Shown here piece after piece: positions 1-11,225 of a stretch of 64,000 nt of DNA (the first letter of the stretch is position 1; each line of letters begins with the position of its first letter). The position numbers were made by a program, and so were the translations under genes. The DNA lies in assembly GCA_024710705.1 (NCBI GenBank), contig JANJUF010000090.1, positions 49,571 through 113,570 of the forward strand, read 5' to 3'. Under the pieces are notes generated by a model, which was not told where the DNA came from, made no database searches, and worked only from the letters and a program-made list of their open reading frames with translations. The DNA comes from Gemmatimonadaceae bacterium. Lineage in GTDB: Bacteria > Gemmatimonadota > Gemmatimonadetes > Gemmatimonadales > Gemmatimonadaceae.

Positions 1-513
1 ACGGGGACGGCCAACCAGACGCACAGCGTCCAGTATTTCGAGCGGACGCTCGACGACTCGGCGATCCGCCGCATCACCATCCCCGAGGCCTTCCTCGCCA
101 CCGACGCCATCGTGATCCTGCTCGAGAACATCGTGGGCGGGCTCGAGGTGCATCCGGCGCGCATCCGCGCCCGCCTGGACGAGGAATTGCCGTTCATGGC
201 CACCGAGGCGCTGATCGTGCGCGCGGTGAACGCCGGGGCGGACCGCCAGGCCGTGCACGAGGTGATCCGGGTGCACAGCATCGCCGCGGCGCGCGCCATG
301 AAGGACGACGGCAAGCCCAACGACATGCTCGAGCGGCTGGCCAAGGATCCGGCCTTCCCCGTTCCGAGCGCCGATCTCGCCGCCGTCACCGACCCCAGCC
401 GTTACGTCGGGCGCGCCCCGCAACAGGTGGACGATTTCTTGGCCGAGGTGATTGACCCCATCCTCGTGGCGGCGGGCGAGGCAGCCCCGCCCAGGGAAGC
501 GGTCCGCGTATGA
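1..513 (+). CDS. purB: Adenylosuccinate lyase, C-terminal part (5' end outside window)
   Basis: The frame is open from base 1, so the upstream part of the gene lies outside the window; the track ORF at 112 is only an internal start. The visible ~170 residues are the C-terminal part of the fumarase/aspartase superfamily enzyme that releases fumarate from SAICAR and adenylosuccinate. Recognisable stretches are the [19 protein letters not shown] region and the helical tail [15 protein letters not shown]. It overlaps purC by 4 bases (ATGA) and leads the visible purine operon. Product assignment is secure; full length cannot be seen. Confidence 0.93.
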   Translation, partial: TGTANQTHSVQYFERTLDDSAIRRITIPEAFLATDAIVILLENIVGGLEVHPARIRARLDEELPFMATEALIVRAVNAGADRQAVHEVIRVHSIAAARAMKDDGKPNDMLERLAKDPAFPVPSADLAAVTDPSRYVGRAPQQVDDFLAEVIDPILVAAGEAAPPREAVRV

Positions 514-1442
514 CGTCCCTGCTGGTGGGACAGACCACGCTGCCGCTCCCGCTGGTGCGGCGCGGCAAGGTGCGCGACGTGTATGCGGTGGACGACCAGC
601 ACCTCCTGCTCGTGGCGAGCGACCGTGTCAGCGCCTTCGACGTGGTGATGCGCGAACTCGTGCCGTATAAGGGCGCCGTGCTCACGCAGCTGACGGCGTG
701 GTGGCTCCGCCGCTTCGAGGGGCAGGTGGCCAACCACATGGTCTCCTGCGACGTCGAGGAGATCATCCGCCGCGTCCCGGCGCTGGTCAACCACCAGGAC
801 GAGCTCGCCGGTCGCGTCATGCTGTCGGTCCGGACCGACGTCTTCCCGGTGGAATGCGTCGTGCGCGGATACCTCGCCGGCTCGGCGTTCAAGGAGTACA
901 AGGCCTCGGGCACGCTTGCCGGCGAACGGCTGGCCCCCGGCCTGCAGGAGAGCGCGCGTTTCGATCCGCCGGTGTTCTCGCCCGCCACCAAGGCCGAGAG
1001 CGGGCACGACGAGAACATCACCATCACGCAGATGGCGCGCGTGGTCGGGGCCGACGCCGCCGAGGAACTCGAGCGACTGGCGCGACTCGTGTACAGCCAC
1101 GGCCGTGACCTCGCCGCCACTCGCGGCATCATCATCGCCGATACCAAGTTCGAGTTCGGTCGCGCCGCCGACGGGCGCATCCTGCTGATCGATGAAGTGA
1201 TGACGCCGGACAGCTCGCGCTTCTGGCCCGCCGACCAGTGGAAGCCGGGCACGGCACCGCCGAGCTTCGACAAGCAGCCGCTGCGGGACTGGCTCGATGT
1301 CGAACGCAAGGCGGGTCGGTGGAACGGCGAGGCGCCGCCGCCGACCCTTCCCGACGAGGTGGTCGCCGCCACCAGCCAACGCTACCTCGCGGCGTACGAG
1401 CGCCTCACCGGCGCCCCCCTCGACCTGACCCAGCTGCCGTGA
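510..1442 (+). CDS. purC: Phosphoribosylaminoimidazole-succinocarboxamide synthase (SAICAR synthetase)
   Basis: Joins CAIR and aspartate with ATP to make SAICAR, the substrate of the neighbouring PurB. The 310-residue protein has the RRGKVRDVY nucleotide-binding start, [11 protein letters not shown], and the substrate region [12 protein letters not shown]. It is longer than the ~240-residue E. coli type and fits the ~300-residue class. ATG at 510 lies in the purB stop (ATGA), and its TGA overlaps the GTG of psd, so translation of all three is probably coupled. Confidence 0.96.
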   Translation: MTSLLVGQTTLPLPLVRRGKVRDVYAVDDQHLLLVASDRVSAFDVVMRELVPYKGAVLTQLTAWWLRRFEGQVANHMVSCDVEEIIRRVPALVNHQDELAGRVMLSVRTDVFPVECVVRGYLAGSAFKEYKASGTLAGERLAPGLQESARFDPPVFSPATKAESGHDENITITQMARVVGADAAEELERLARLVYSHGRDLAATRGIIIADTKFEFGRAADGRILLIDEVMTPDSSRFWPADQWKPGTAPPSFDKQPLRDWLDVERKAGRWNGEAPPPTLPDEVVAATSQRYLAAYERLTGAPLDLTQLP

Positions 1443-2089
1443 ACTTCGCCCGCGAAGGGATCCCCTTCATCCTGGCGGCGCTGGTGCTGGCGGCGGCCGG
1501 CTACACCGCCGCGCTGATGCGGCGCTCGTGGCCACTCTGGCTGCTCGCCTTCGTGCTCACCATCCTCGTGCTCTGGGTCGCGTACTTCTTCCGCGATCCG
1601 GAGCGCACCGGCCCGCGTGGCGAGCAGCTGGTCATCTCTCCGGCCGACGGCCGCGTCATCGACATCCGCGAAGTGGACGAGCCCGCCTTCCTCCAGGGAC
1701 GGGCCATCCGCATCTCCGTGTTCATGAACGTCTTCAACGTCCACGTGAACCGGTATCCGGTGGCGGGGCGCGTGGCCTACGTGCACTACAATCCCGGGAA
1801 GTTCTTCAGCGCGGCGCAGGACAAGGCCTCCATGGAGAACGAGCAGATGTCGGTGGGAGTGCAGGGCGCACGACACAAGGTGCTCTTCCGTCAGATCGCC
1901 GGCCTCGTTGCGCGCCGCATCGTCACGTACAGCCGTGTCGGCGATGACGCCGAGCAGGGCGAACGGATGGGGCTCATCCGTTTCGGTTCGCGCGTGGATG
2001 TCTTCATCCCCGTCGGGAGCACCGTGAAGGTCCAGCTCGGCGAGAAGCCCGTCGCCGGCTCAACCGTCCTCGCCGAGTTGCCACAATGA
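1439..2089 (+). CDS. psd: Phosphatidylserine decarboxylase, short proenzyme type
   Basis: Decarboxylates phosphatidylserine to phosphatidylethanolamine at the membrane. The track ORF starts at 1238, but a GTG at 1439 overlaps the purC stop (GTGA) and gives a normal 216-residue protein. Two hydrophobic segments (about 8-27 and 32-50) are followed by [10 protein letters not shown] and [10 protein letters not shown]. The self-cleavage site is RFGS: G183/S184 should split so the serine becomes the pyruvoyl group, as in the short archaeal/rhizobial-type family. It is coupled to pssA by ATGA, so both steps from CDP-diacylglycerol to PE sit inside the purine operon. Confidence 0.93.
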   Translation: MNFAREGIPFILAALVLAAAGYTAALMRRSWPLWLLAFVLTILVLWVAYFFRDPERTGPRGEQLVISPADGRVIDIREVDEPAFLQGRAIRISVFMNVFNVHVNRYPVAGRVAYVHYNPGKFFSAAQDKASMENEQMSVGVQGARHKVLFRQIAGLVARRIVTYSRVGDDAEQGERMGLIRFGSRVDVFIPVGSTVKVQLGEKPVAGSTVLAELPQ

Positions 2090-2892
2090 CAGCCCTCCGC
2101 CGCCGCTTTCCCCGCCCGTCGCTGGTGATGCTCCCCAACGGGTTCACGCTCGCCAATCTGTTCTTCGGCGTCTTCGCCATCGTCGCGGCCGCGCGCGGCG
2201 ACCATGTGCAGGCCGGCTGGTACATCGTATTCGGCGGATTCTGCGACATGCTCGACGGCCGCATCGCACGGGCCACGAACACCGGGAGCGCCTTCGGCGA
2301 GGAGCTCGATTCGCTGGTGGATGCGATCTCCTTCGGTCTCGCGCCGGCCTTGATGATGTACTTCGCCGTGCTGCGGCACGCCGGCTGGGACTGGATCCTC
2401 GTGTTCCTCTACGCCGCCTGCGCCGTCATGCGCCTGGCGCGCTTCAACGTGGAGTCGGCGGGCAAGGCCAAGGCCTACTTCAAGGGCCTGCCCACACCGG
2501 CGGCCGGCGGCACGCTCGCCACCTACTACTGGTTCAGCCAGACCCCGCTTTACAACGAGACCTTCATCGGCGGATGGCCCTGGGAAACCATCCTGCGCTT
2601 CCTGATGGCCGGCCTCGCCTTCCTGATGATCTCCAACGTGCCCTTCCCGGGCTGGCCGAAGTTCACGTTCCGGACCGTCCACGGCACGGCCGGGATCATC
2701 GTCTTCTTTGCCAGCATCTTCGCGCTGTTCTTCCTGCCGAAGGAATTCTTCTTCCCCTTCGGCATCCTCTACGTGCTCACCGGCGTGATCCTGGCGGTCG
2801 TGCGCGGCGTGCTCGAACTCCCCTCCCCGTTCGACGATCCCGAAGAGGACGACGAGAACGGGGACTCCCGCTTCGAGGAATCCCGGTCGTGA
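2086..2892 (+). CDS. pssA: CDP-diacylglycerol--serine O-phosphatidyltransferase
   Basis: Makes phosphatidylserine, the substrate of the adjacent Psd. The CDP-alcohol phosphatidyltransferase signature DG-x2-AR-x8-G-x3-D-x3-D is complete at about residues 57-79 (DGRIAR, then FGEELDSLVD). The protein is strongly hydrophobic, with several transmembrane segments, and ends in an acidic tail (DDPEEDDENGD). Start ATG overlaps the psd stop; its TGA overlaps the GTG of purS. 268 residues is normal for the family. Confidence 0.95.
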   Translation: MTALRRRFPRPSLVMLPNGFTLANLFFGVFAIVAAARGDHVQAGWYIVFGGFCDMLDGRIARATNTGSAFGEELDSLVDAISFGLAPALMMYFAVLRHAGWDWILVFLYAACAVMRLARFNVESAGKAKAYFKGLPTPAAGGTLATYYWFSQTPLYNETFIGGWPWETILRFLMAGLAFLMISNVPFPGWPKFTFRTVHGTAGIIVFFASIFALFFLPKEFFFPFGILYVLTGVILAVVRGVLELPSPFDDPEEDDENGDSRFEESRS

Positions 2893-3146
2893 CGCTGTTC
2901 CGAGTCTCCGTCCATATCGTCCCCCGCAAGGGCCTGCTCGACCCTCAGGGCAAGGCCGTCACCGACGCCCTCCACACCCTCGGCTTCTCGGCCGTCGCCG
3001 ACGTCCACGTCGGGCGGCACCTGATCATCGAGACCCAAGCCACCGACGCCAAGGCCGCCGAGGCGTCCGTCAAGGAGATGTGCTCGCGCCTCCTCGCGAA
3101 CCCGGTCACCGAGGACTACGAGATCGAGGCGGTGAAGCCCGTATGA
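2889..3146 (+). CDS. purS: Phosphoribosylformylglycinamidine synthase subunit PurS
   Basis: Small bridging subunit of the three-part FGAM synthase (PurS-PurQ-PurL). The track shows it only as the tail of a longer frame. A GTG at 2889 overlapping the pssA stop gives 85 residues, the usual PurS size, starting VTLFRVSVHIVPRKGLLDPQG. The conserved LDPQGKAV and VGRHLIIE stretches are present. It overlaps purQ by ATGA. Its presence fits the short PurL found downstream. Confidence 0.94.
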   Translation: MTLFRVSVHIVPRKGLLDPQGKAVTDALHTLGFSAVADVHVGRHLIIETQATDAKAAEASVKEMCSRLLANPVTEDYEIEAVKPV

Positions 3147-3835
3147 AGGTCGGCGTCATCACCTTCCCCGGCTCCAACTGCGACGAGGATGCGCTCTTCG
3201 CGATCGTCGAGCAGCTGCAGGAGGATGCTGTCCTGCTCTGGCACAAGGATCACGACCTCCAGGGCGCGGATGTCATCATCCTGCCCGGCGGCTTCAGCTA
3301 CGGTGACTACCTGCGCTCCGGCGCCATCGCCCGCTTCTCGCCGATCATGCAGGAGGTCGTGGCCCACGCCAAGCGCGGCGGCCCGGTGATCGGCATCTGC
3401 AACGGATTCCAGATCGCCTGCGAGGCGGGATTGCTCCCCGGCGCCCTGCTCCGCAACAACAGCCTCCAGTTCCGCTCCATGCCGGTGACGCTGCGCGTCG
3501 AGAGCACCGACACGGTGTTCACCAACGCCGCGACGAAGGGCGCGCTGCTCACGATGCCCATCGCCCACGGCGACGGCCGCTACACGGCCGACGAGGACAC
3601 GCTCGACCGTCTCGAAGCCGAAGGCCGCGTCGTGTTTCGGTATGTGGACTCCCTCGGCGAACCCACAGCCGCCGCGAATCCGAACGGCGCCATGCGCAAT
3701 ATCGCCGGCATCGCCAACGAATCCGGCACCGTGGTCGGCATGATGCCCCACCCCGAACGCGCACTGGAACCGCTCCTGGGCTCCACCGATGGGCTGGTGC
3801 TCTTCCAGAGTTTGCTCTCCGCCGTGCGAGCGTAG
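3143..3835 (+). CDS. purQ: Phosphoribosylformylglycinamidine synthase subunit PurQ (glutaminase)
   Basis: Class I glutamine amidotransferase subunit supplying ammonia to PurL. The start is ATG 3143 ([18 protein letters not shown]), coupled to purS; the track ORF start at 3080 lies inside purS. The nucleophile cysteine is in [13 protein letters not shown] and the histidine-glutamate pair is in MMPHPERA. 230 residues matches the family. A pyrimidine-rich heptad repeat follows the stop codon, breaking the string of overlapping genes. Confidence 0.96.
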   Translation: MKVGVITFPGSNCDEDALFAIVEQLQEDAVLLWHKDHDLQGADVIILPGGFSYGDYLRSGAIARFSPIMQEVVAHAKRGGPVIGICNGFQIACEAGLLPGALLRNNSLQFRSMPVTLRVESTDTVFTNAATKGALLTMPIAHGDGRYTADEDTLDRLEAEGRVVFRYVDSLGEPTAAANPNGAMRNIAGIANESGTVVGMMPHPERALEPLLGSTDGLVLFQSLLSAVRA

Positions 3836-3836
3836 T

Positions 3837-3868
3837 CCCTTCCGTCTTCCGTCTTCCGTCTCCCGTCC
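3837..3868 (+). repeat. Tandem TTCCGTC heptads between purQ and the zinc-ribbon gene
   Basis: The short gap after purQ reads as successive TTCCGTC units, the reverse complement of GACGGAA. The same unit recurs at 17621, 40333, 51544, 51583 and 52595. No matching inverted arm is visible here, so unlike the copies at 17.6 and 51.5 kb it should not form a hairpin by itself. Function unknown. Confidence 0.7.
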
Positions 3869-3874
3869 AACACC

Positions 3875-4186
3875 ATGTCCATCGAAAAGCCATCCAAGAA
3901 CGAGGAGGAATACTTCCTCCTCCAAGATCAAGAGCTCCTCAAGGCCCAGCGCGCCAAGCTCGACGCCGAGCGCGCCGCCAAGGCCCGGTCCGCGCACTTC
4001 ATGAAGTGCCCGAAGTGCGGCGCCGACATCGCCGAGCAGAGCATCGGCCCGGTGAAGGTGGATGTCTGCCCGGAATGCCATGGCATGTGGCTCGACGCCG
4101 GCGAGCTCGAGATGATCACGAAGGTCAAGGAAGGCGCCATTGGCGGCTTCCTGAAGGACATCCTCAAGGGACTCCGCAACACGTGA
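3875..4186 (+). CDS. TFIIB-type zinc-ribbon protein of unknown function
   Basis: A 103-residue protein. The first ~40 residues are charged and probably helical. A treble-clef-like ribbon follows, with CPKCG (C45, C48) and [10 protein letters not shown] (C65, C68). The ECHG-WLD-GELE pattern is typical of the small zf-TFIIB family. The C-terminal [13 protein letters not shown] looks amphipathic. Its stop overlaps the GTG of purL, so it is expressed with the purine genes. A role in purine synthesis is not established. Confidence 0.82.
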   Translation: MSIEKPSKNEEEYFLLQDQELLKAQRAKLDAERAAKARSAHFMKCPKCGADIAEQSIGPVKVDVCPECHGMWLDAGELEMITKVKEGAIGGFLKDILKGLRNT

Positions 4187-6492
4187 GCGCCACCCCCCGC
4201 CCCGGCGATCCGGTCATCACGCCCGCGCTCGTCGCCGAGCACGGGCTCACGCCCTTCGAGTACGAGAAGCTGGTCGCCATGCTGGGCCGCACGCCGACGT
4301 TCACCGAACTCGGGGTCGTCTCCGCCCTCTGGAGCGAGCACTGTTCCTACAAGCACTCGCGGCCCGTGCTGAAGACCCTGCCCACGCAGGCGCCCTGGGT
4401 GCTGCAGGGGCCGGGCGAGAACGCTGGCGTCATCTCCATCGGCGACGGCCTCGCCGTGGCATTCAAGATCGAGTCGCACAACCATCCCTCGGCGGTGGAG
4501 CCCTATCAGGGCGCAGCCACAGGCGTGGGCGGCATCCTGCGCGACGTGTTCACCATGGGCGCGCGTCCCATCGCCATGCTCAACTCGCTGCGCTTCGGTT
4601 CGCTGGAGACGCCGCGGGTGCGCTTCCTCGTCGCCGGCGTCGTCAAGGGCATCGGTGACTACGGCAACTGCATGGGTGTGCCCACCGTGGCGGGCGAGGT
4701 GATGTTCGATGCCGCGTACGAGGGGAATCCCCTCGTGAACGCGATGTGCGTCGGCCTGATGAAGGAAGAGGAGTTGATCCGCGCCAAGGCCGAGGGCATC
4801 GGCAATCCGATCATCGCGGTGGGCGCACGCACGGGTCGTGACGGAATCCACGGTGCATCGTTCGCGTCGGAAGACCTCTCCGAGGAGAACGAGGCCAAGC
4901 GCCCGCGCGTGCAGGTGGGCGATCCGTTCACCGAGAAGCTGCTGCTCGAGGCCTCGCTCGAGCTCATCCGCAGCGGGCACATCGTCGCCATCCAGGATAT
5001 GGGCGCTGCCGGGCTCACCAGCTCCTCGGCCGAGATGGCCGAGCGCGGCGATGTCGGCGTCACCATCGACACCACGAAGGTGCCGGTGCGCGAAGCGGGC
5101 ATGACGCCCTACGAGATCCTGCTCAGTGAGTCCCAGGAGCGCATGCTGGTGGTGGCCAAGAAGGGCCATGAGCACGAGGTGAAGAAGATCCTCTCCAAGT
5201 GGGATCTGGTCGCCGAAGTGATTGGCGAAGTCATCGCCGAGCCCGTGTACAGGGTCACGGAAGGCAGTAAGGTCGTGGCCGAGTTCCCGGGCACGCGCCT
5301 CGTGACGGACTGCCCGCAGTACCATCCTGAGGCGAAGGAAAGCGACGAGGCCGTCGCCCGCCGCACGCGCGACGTGCACGCGATCGCCGAACTCCCGAGC
5401 GAGCGTGATCCGGCCTGGACGCTGGAGCGACTGCTGCAGGCTCCGACCATCGCCAGCAAGCACTGGATCCATCGCCAGTACGATTCGACGGTGCGCACCA
5501 GCACCGTGCTCGGCCCCGGCCATGCCGATGCCGCCGTGCTCCGCGTGCGCGGCACCAAGAAGGCGCTGGCCGTGAAGACCGACTGCAACGGCCGCTACGT
5601 GTTCCTCGATCCGCGCGTCGGGGGCCGCATCGCCGTCGCTGAGGCGGCGCGCAACGTGGCCTGCGTGGGCGCGACGCCGCGCGCCATCACCAACTGCCTC
5701 AACTTCGGGAATCCCAAGAAGCCCGAGGTGTTCTTCCAGTTCCGCGAGGCGGTGTACGGCATGGGCGACGCCTGCCGCGCACTCGAGACGCCCGTCACCG
5801 GTGGCAACGTCTCGTTGTACAACGAGAATCCCCAGGGCGCCGTGTATCCCACGCCAACCATCGGCATGGTGGGTGTCCTCGAGGATGCCGCCCACGCCAC
5901 TGGCCTTCGCTTCGAACAGGCCGGCGACGCCATCGTGTTGCTCGGCGAGAACTCGGACGAACTCGGCGGATCGGAGTACCTGGCCTGGATCCATGGCGTC
6001 GTGGCCGGCGCCCCGCCGTCCTGCGACCTCGACGGCGAGAAGCGGCTGATCGACACCGTGTTGGCAGCCATTCGCCGCGGGCACGTGCGTAGCGCGCACG
6101 ATTGCTCCGAAGGCGGGCTCGCCGTGGCGCTCGCCGAGTGCTGCATCGCCGACCGCGCGGCGCCGATGGGCGCGACCGTGGACCTGGGCGCGTGGCCTGC
6201 CCTCACGACGCGCGCCCTGCTCTTCGGAGAGGCCCAGGGGCGCGTGGTGGTCTCCACCGCGAATGCCGACACGGTGATCGCGCTGGCGAAGCAGCACGGT
6301 GTGCCGGCGCGCGTGATCGGCACCGTCACCGATGCCGCGTCCGGCCTCCGCATCACGACCGGCGCGACCAAACTCGCGGCCAGCACCGATCGCCTGATCG
6401 AGGCGTACCACGAAGCCATCCCCCGCGCGATGGCGCGCGCAGCCGCCGAGGCCGTCACGCGCGATCCGGCCTTGGCGGGAGGAGCGAAGTAG
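4183..6492 (+). CDS. purL: Phosphoribosylformylglycinamidine synthase subunit PurL
   Basis: Catalytic ATP-dependent subunit converting FGAR to FGAM with ammonia from PurQ. The track start at 4006 lies in the zinc-ribbon gene; the GTG at 4183 overlaps that gene's stop and gives 769 residues, the size of the small B. subtilis-type PurL that works with PurS/PurQ. Visible landmarks include [13 protein letters not shown] near the N-terminus, [23 protein letters not shown] and the second-half [15 protein letters not shown]. It precedes purF by one base. Confidence 0.97.
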   Translation: MSATPRPGDPVITPALVAEHGLTPFEYEKLVAMLGRTPTFTELGVVSALWSEHCSYKHSRPVLKTLPTQAPWVLQGPGENAGVISIGDGLAVAFKIESHNHPSAVEPYQGAATGVGGILRDVFTMGARPIAMLNSLRFGSLETPRVRFLVAGVVKGIGDYGNCMGVPTVAGEVMFDAAYEGNPLVNAMCVGLMKEEELIRAKAEGIGNPIIAVGARTGRDGIHGASFASEDLSEENEAKRPRVQVGDPFTEKLLLEASLELIRSGHIVAIQDMGAAGLTSSSAEMAERGDVGVTIDTTKVPVREAGMTPYEILLSESQERMLVVAKKGHEHEVKKILSKWDLVAEVIGEVIAEPVYRVTEGSKVVAEFPGTRLVTDCPQYHPEAKESDEAVARRTRDVHAIAELPSERDPAWTLERLLQAPTIASKHWIHRQYDSTVRTSTVLGPGHADAAVLRVRGTKKALAVKTDCNGRYVFLDPRVGGRIAVAEAARNVACVGATPRAITNCLNFGNPKKPEVFFQFREAVYGMGDACRALETPVTGGNVSLYNENPQGAVYPTPTIGMVGVLEDAAHATGLRFEQAGDAIVLLGENSDELGGSEYLAWIHGVVAGAPPSCDLDGEKRLIDTVLAAIRRGHVRSAHDCSEGGLAVALAECCIADRAAPMGATVDLGAWPALTTRALLFGEAQGRVVVSTANADTVIALAKQHGVPARVIGTVTDAASGLRITTGATKLAASTDRLIEAYHEAIPRAMARAAAEAVTRDPALAGGAK

Positions 6493-6493
6493 C

Positions 6494-7870
6494 ATGTGTG
6501 GCATCTTCGGAATCAGCGGCCACCACGAGGCCGCCGCGCTAACCCACCTCGGGCTGTACTCCTTGCAGCACCGCGGCCAGGAGTCCGCTGGCATTGTCGC
6601 CGTGGATGACGGCGAGGTCAGCGCCATTCGCGCCATGGGATTGGTCTCGGATCAGTTCTCCCCCGAGCGCATGCGCGGCCTCACCGGCCCCGTGGCCATG
6701 GGGCACACCCGCTACTCCACGGCTGGCTCCTCCAGCATCGAGAACGCCCAGCCGGCCCTCGTGCATTTCCGCGGCGGCCACATCGCCCTCGCACATAACG
6801 GCAACCTCACCAACGCGCTCGACCTCCGCGGCCAGCTCGAGGACGACGGATCAATCTTCTCCTCATCGGCCGACAGCGAGGTGGTGGTACACCGGCTCGC
6901 CAAGGCGAAGGCCGAGAAACCGGAGGAGAAGCTCGCCGAGGCGCTGCACGGCGTGGAAGGCGCCTACTCGCTCCTGGTGATCATCGGCGACACGCTCGTG
7001 GCCGCCCGCGATCCGCTCGGCTGGCGCCCGCTCGTGATGGGCCGACTCAACAACGCCTACGTCTTCGCCTCCGAGACCTGCGCCCTCGACATCGTCGGGG
7101 CCACGGTGGAGCGCGAGGTGAAGCCCGGCGAGATCATCGCCATCGCCCCGGATGGTTCAATGCGCTCGCTGGAGCGTGGCGCTGCGCCCCAACTGCACCG
7201 CTGCGTGTTTGAGTACGTGTACTTCGCCCGCCCCGACTCCCGCGTGTTCGGCGGCAGCGTGGATCGCGCCCGCCGCGCCCTCGGCATGCAGCTCGCCAAG
7301 GAGCACCCCGCCCCCGGCGCCGACCTCGTGTTCTCCGTCCCCGACTCCTCCAACTCAGCGGCGTTGGGCTTCTCCGTGCAGAGCGGGCTCCCGCTCGAGC
7401 TCGCGCTCATCCGGAACCACTACGTCGGTCGCACGTTCATCCAACCGACGCAGTCGGGGCGCGACGCCAAGGTGAAGGTGAAGTACAACCCCGTCCGCGA
7501 GATTCTCGAAGGCAAGTCGGTGGTGATGGTGGACGACTCGATCGTCCGCGGCACCACCACGAAAGGGCTCGTGGCCCTGATCCGCGGCGCCGGCGCCAAG
7601 GAAGTGCACATGCGGGTCTCGTCCCCCCCGATCACGGGACCCTGCTGGTACGGCATCGACACACCGGACCGCGATCAGCTGATCGCGGCCAATCATCGCG
7701 TCGAGGAGATCGCGCGGCTGATCGGGGTGGACTCACTCGGCTACCTGTCGCTCGACGGGATGCTGGGCGCGGTCCCGGGCGGGCCCGATGGCTTCTGCCA
7801 CGCGTGTTTCTCGGGCAACTATCCCACCAAGCCGCCAAGCGTCGGGCCGGTCCGGCTCCGCCGCGCGTAA
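6494..7870 (+). CDS. purF: Amidophosphoribosyltransferase (Fe-S type)
   Basis: First committed step of purine synthesis: PRPP and glutamine to phosphoribosylamine. The N-terminal nucleophile cysteine follows the initiator methionine directly (MCGIFG), so no propeptide is needed. The PRPP loop is VVMVDDSIVRGTTT. Cysteines in CVFEYVYFARP, GPCWYG and FCHACFSGNYP match the ligands of the B. subtilis-type iron-sulfur cluster. 458 residues is normal. Confidence 0.96.
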   Translation: MCGIFGISGHHEAAALTHLGLYSLQHRGQESAGIVAVDDGEVSAIRAMGLVSDQFSPERMRGLTGPVAMGHTRYSTAGSSSIENAQPALVHFRGGHIALAHNGNLTNALDLRGQLEDDGSIFSSSADSEVVVHRLAKAKAEKPEEKLAEALHGVEGAYSLLVIIGDTLVAARDPLGWRPLVMGRLNNAYVFASETCALDIVGATVEREVKPGEIIAIAPDGSMRSLERGAAPQLHRCVFEYVYFARPDSRVFGGSVDRARRALGMQLAKEHPAPGADLVFSVPDSSNSAALGFSVQSGLPLELALIRNHYVGRTFIQPTQSGRDAKVKVKYNPVREILEGKSVVMVDDSIVRGTTTKGLVALIRGAGAKEVHMRVSSPPITGPCWYGIDTPDRDQLIAANHRVEEIARLIGVDSLGYLSLDGMLGAVPGGPDGFCHACFSGNYPTKPPSVGPVRLRRA

Positions 7871-7905
7871 CGGCCGTACCGCCCCCGCGGCGGGAGTGCG
7901 ACACC

Positions 7906-10566
<2,661 letters not shown>

Positions 10567-10567
10567 G

Positions 10568-10816
10568 ATGAGGCGCGGCCTCTGGCTGGCCGGCGTGACC
10601 TTTGCGCTCGTGTGGGTCCCCGCCACGCTCTGGCGGGGCATCGCGATGGGACGCTCATTCCGCATCGGGCGGCAGGGGCAGGACAGCGCCGGCCCGCTCG
10701 TGGACGCGGTGATTCAAATTGCCTTCGTCATGCTCGCCCCCGCGCTGTTCGCCGCGCTCTTCGTCTTTGCGCTGTGGGCGTGGCGCGAGGAGCGGCGTGC
10801 GGCGCGGCGCCACTAG
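10568..10816 (+). CDS. Small two-pass membrane protein, unknown function
   Basis: An 82-residue ORF starting one base after the ppdK stop. It has two hydrophobic stretches (about 5-22 and 48-70) separated by a basic, polar loop, and a strongly basic end (EERRAARRH). I do not recognise a family. Tight spacing between ppdK and ridA supports it being a real gene. Confidence 0.6.
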   Translation: MRRGLWLAGVTFALVWVPATLWRGIAMGRSFRIGRQGQDSAGPLVDAVIQIAFVMLAPALFAALFVFALWAWREERRAARRH

Positions 10817-10825
10817 GTTTCCCCG

Positions 10826-11212
10826 ATGACCAACCGCCAGCCCGTCTCCGCGCCCGACGCTCCCAAGGCCATCGGCCCCTACTCACAGGCCGTCTGGAAC
10901 GGCAGCGCGCTCTTCTGTTCGGGACAGACCCCGATCGATCCCTCCACCGGGCTGCTGATCACGGGCGACGTCGCGGCACAGACGCACCGCGTGTTCGACA
11001 ACCTCGCCGCCGTGCTGGCCGCTGCGGGGCTAAGCCTGGCCGATGTGATCAAGTGCAACGTGTACCTGACCGACATGGCGGACTTCGCCGCCATGAACGG
11101 CGCCTATGCCACGCGCTTCGACGCGCCGTATCCAGCGCGCACGACCGTGGCCGTCGCCGGCCTTCCACTCAACGCGCGAGTGGAGATCGAGTGCGTCGCG
11201 CGGCGGGCGTGA
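10826..11212 (+). CDS. ridA: RidA family reactive imine/enamine deaminase
   Basis: 128 residues of the YjgF/YER057c/UK114 family. Family landmarks are APKAIGPYSQAV at the start, FCSGQTPIDPSTG, IKCNVYLTDMADFAAMN, and the PARTTVAVAGLP..ARVEIEC end that holds the substrate-binding arginine. Members hydrolyse 2-aminoacrylate and similar imines made by PLP enzymes. It is the last gene of the + strand block and converges on the next gene, 13 bases away. Confidence 0.93.
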   Translation: MTNRQPVSAPDAPKAIGPYSQAVWNGSALFCSGQTPIDPSTGLLITGDVAAQTHRVFDNLAAVLAAAGLSLADVIKCNVYLTDMADFAAMNGAYATRFDAPYPARTTVAVAGLPLNARVEIECVARRA

Positions 11213-11225
11213 GCACGACCGCGCC

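Noticed and set aside
3928-6636. 902-residue minus-strand ORF opposite purL
   Set aside because: It is the antisense shadow of purL; composition is His/Arg/Gly/Asp-rich as expected from the complementary frame, with no family motifs.
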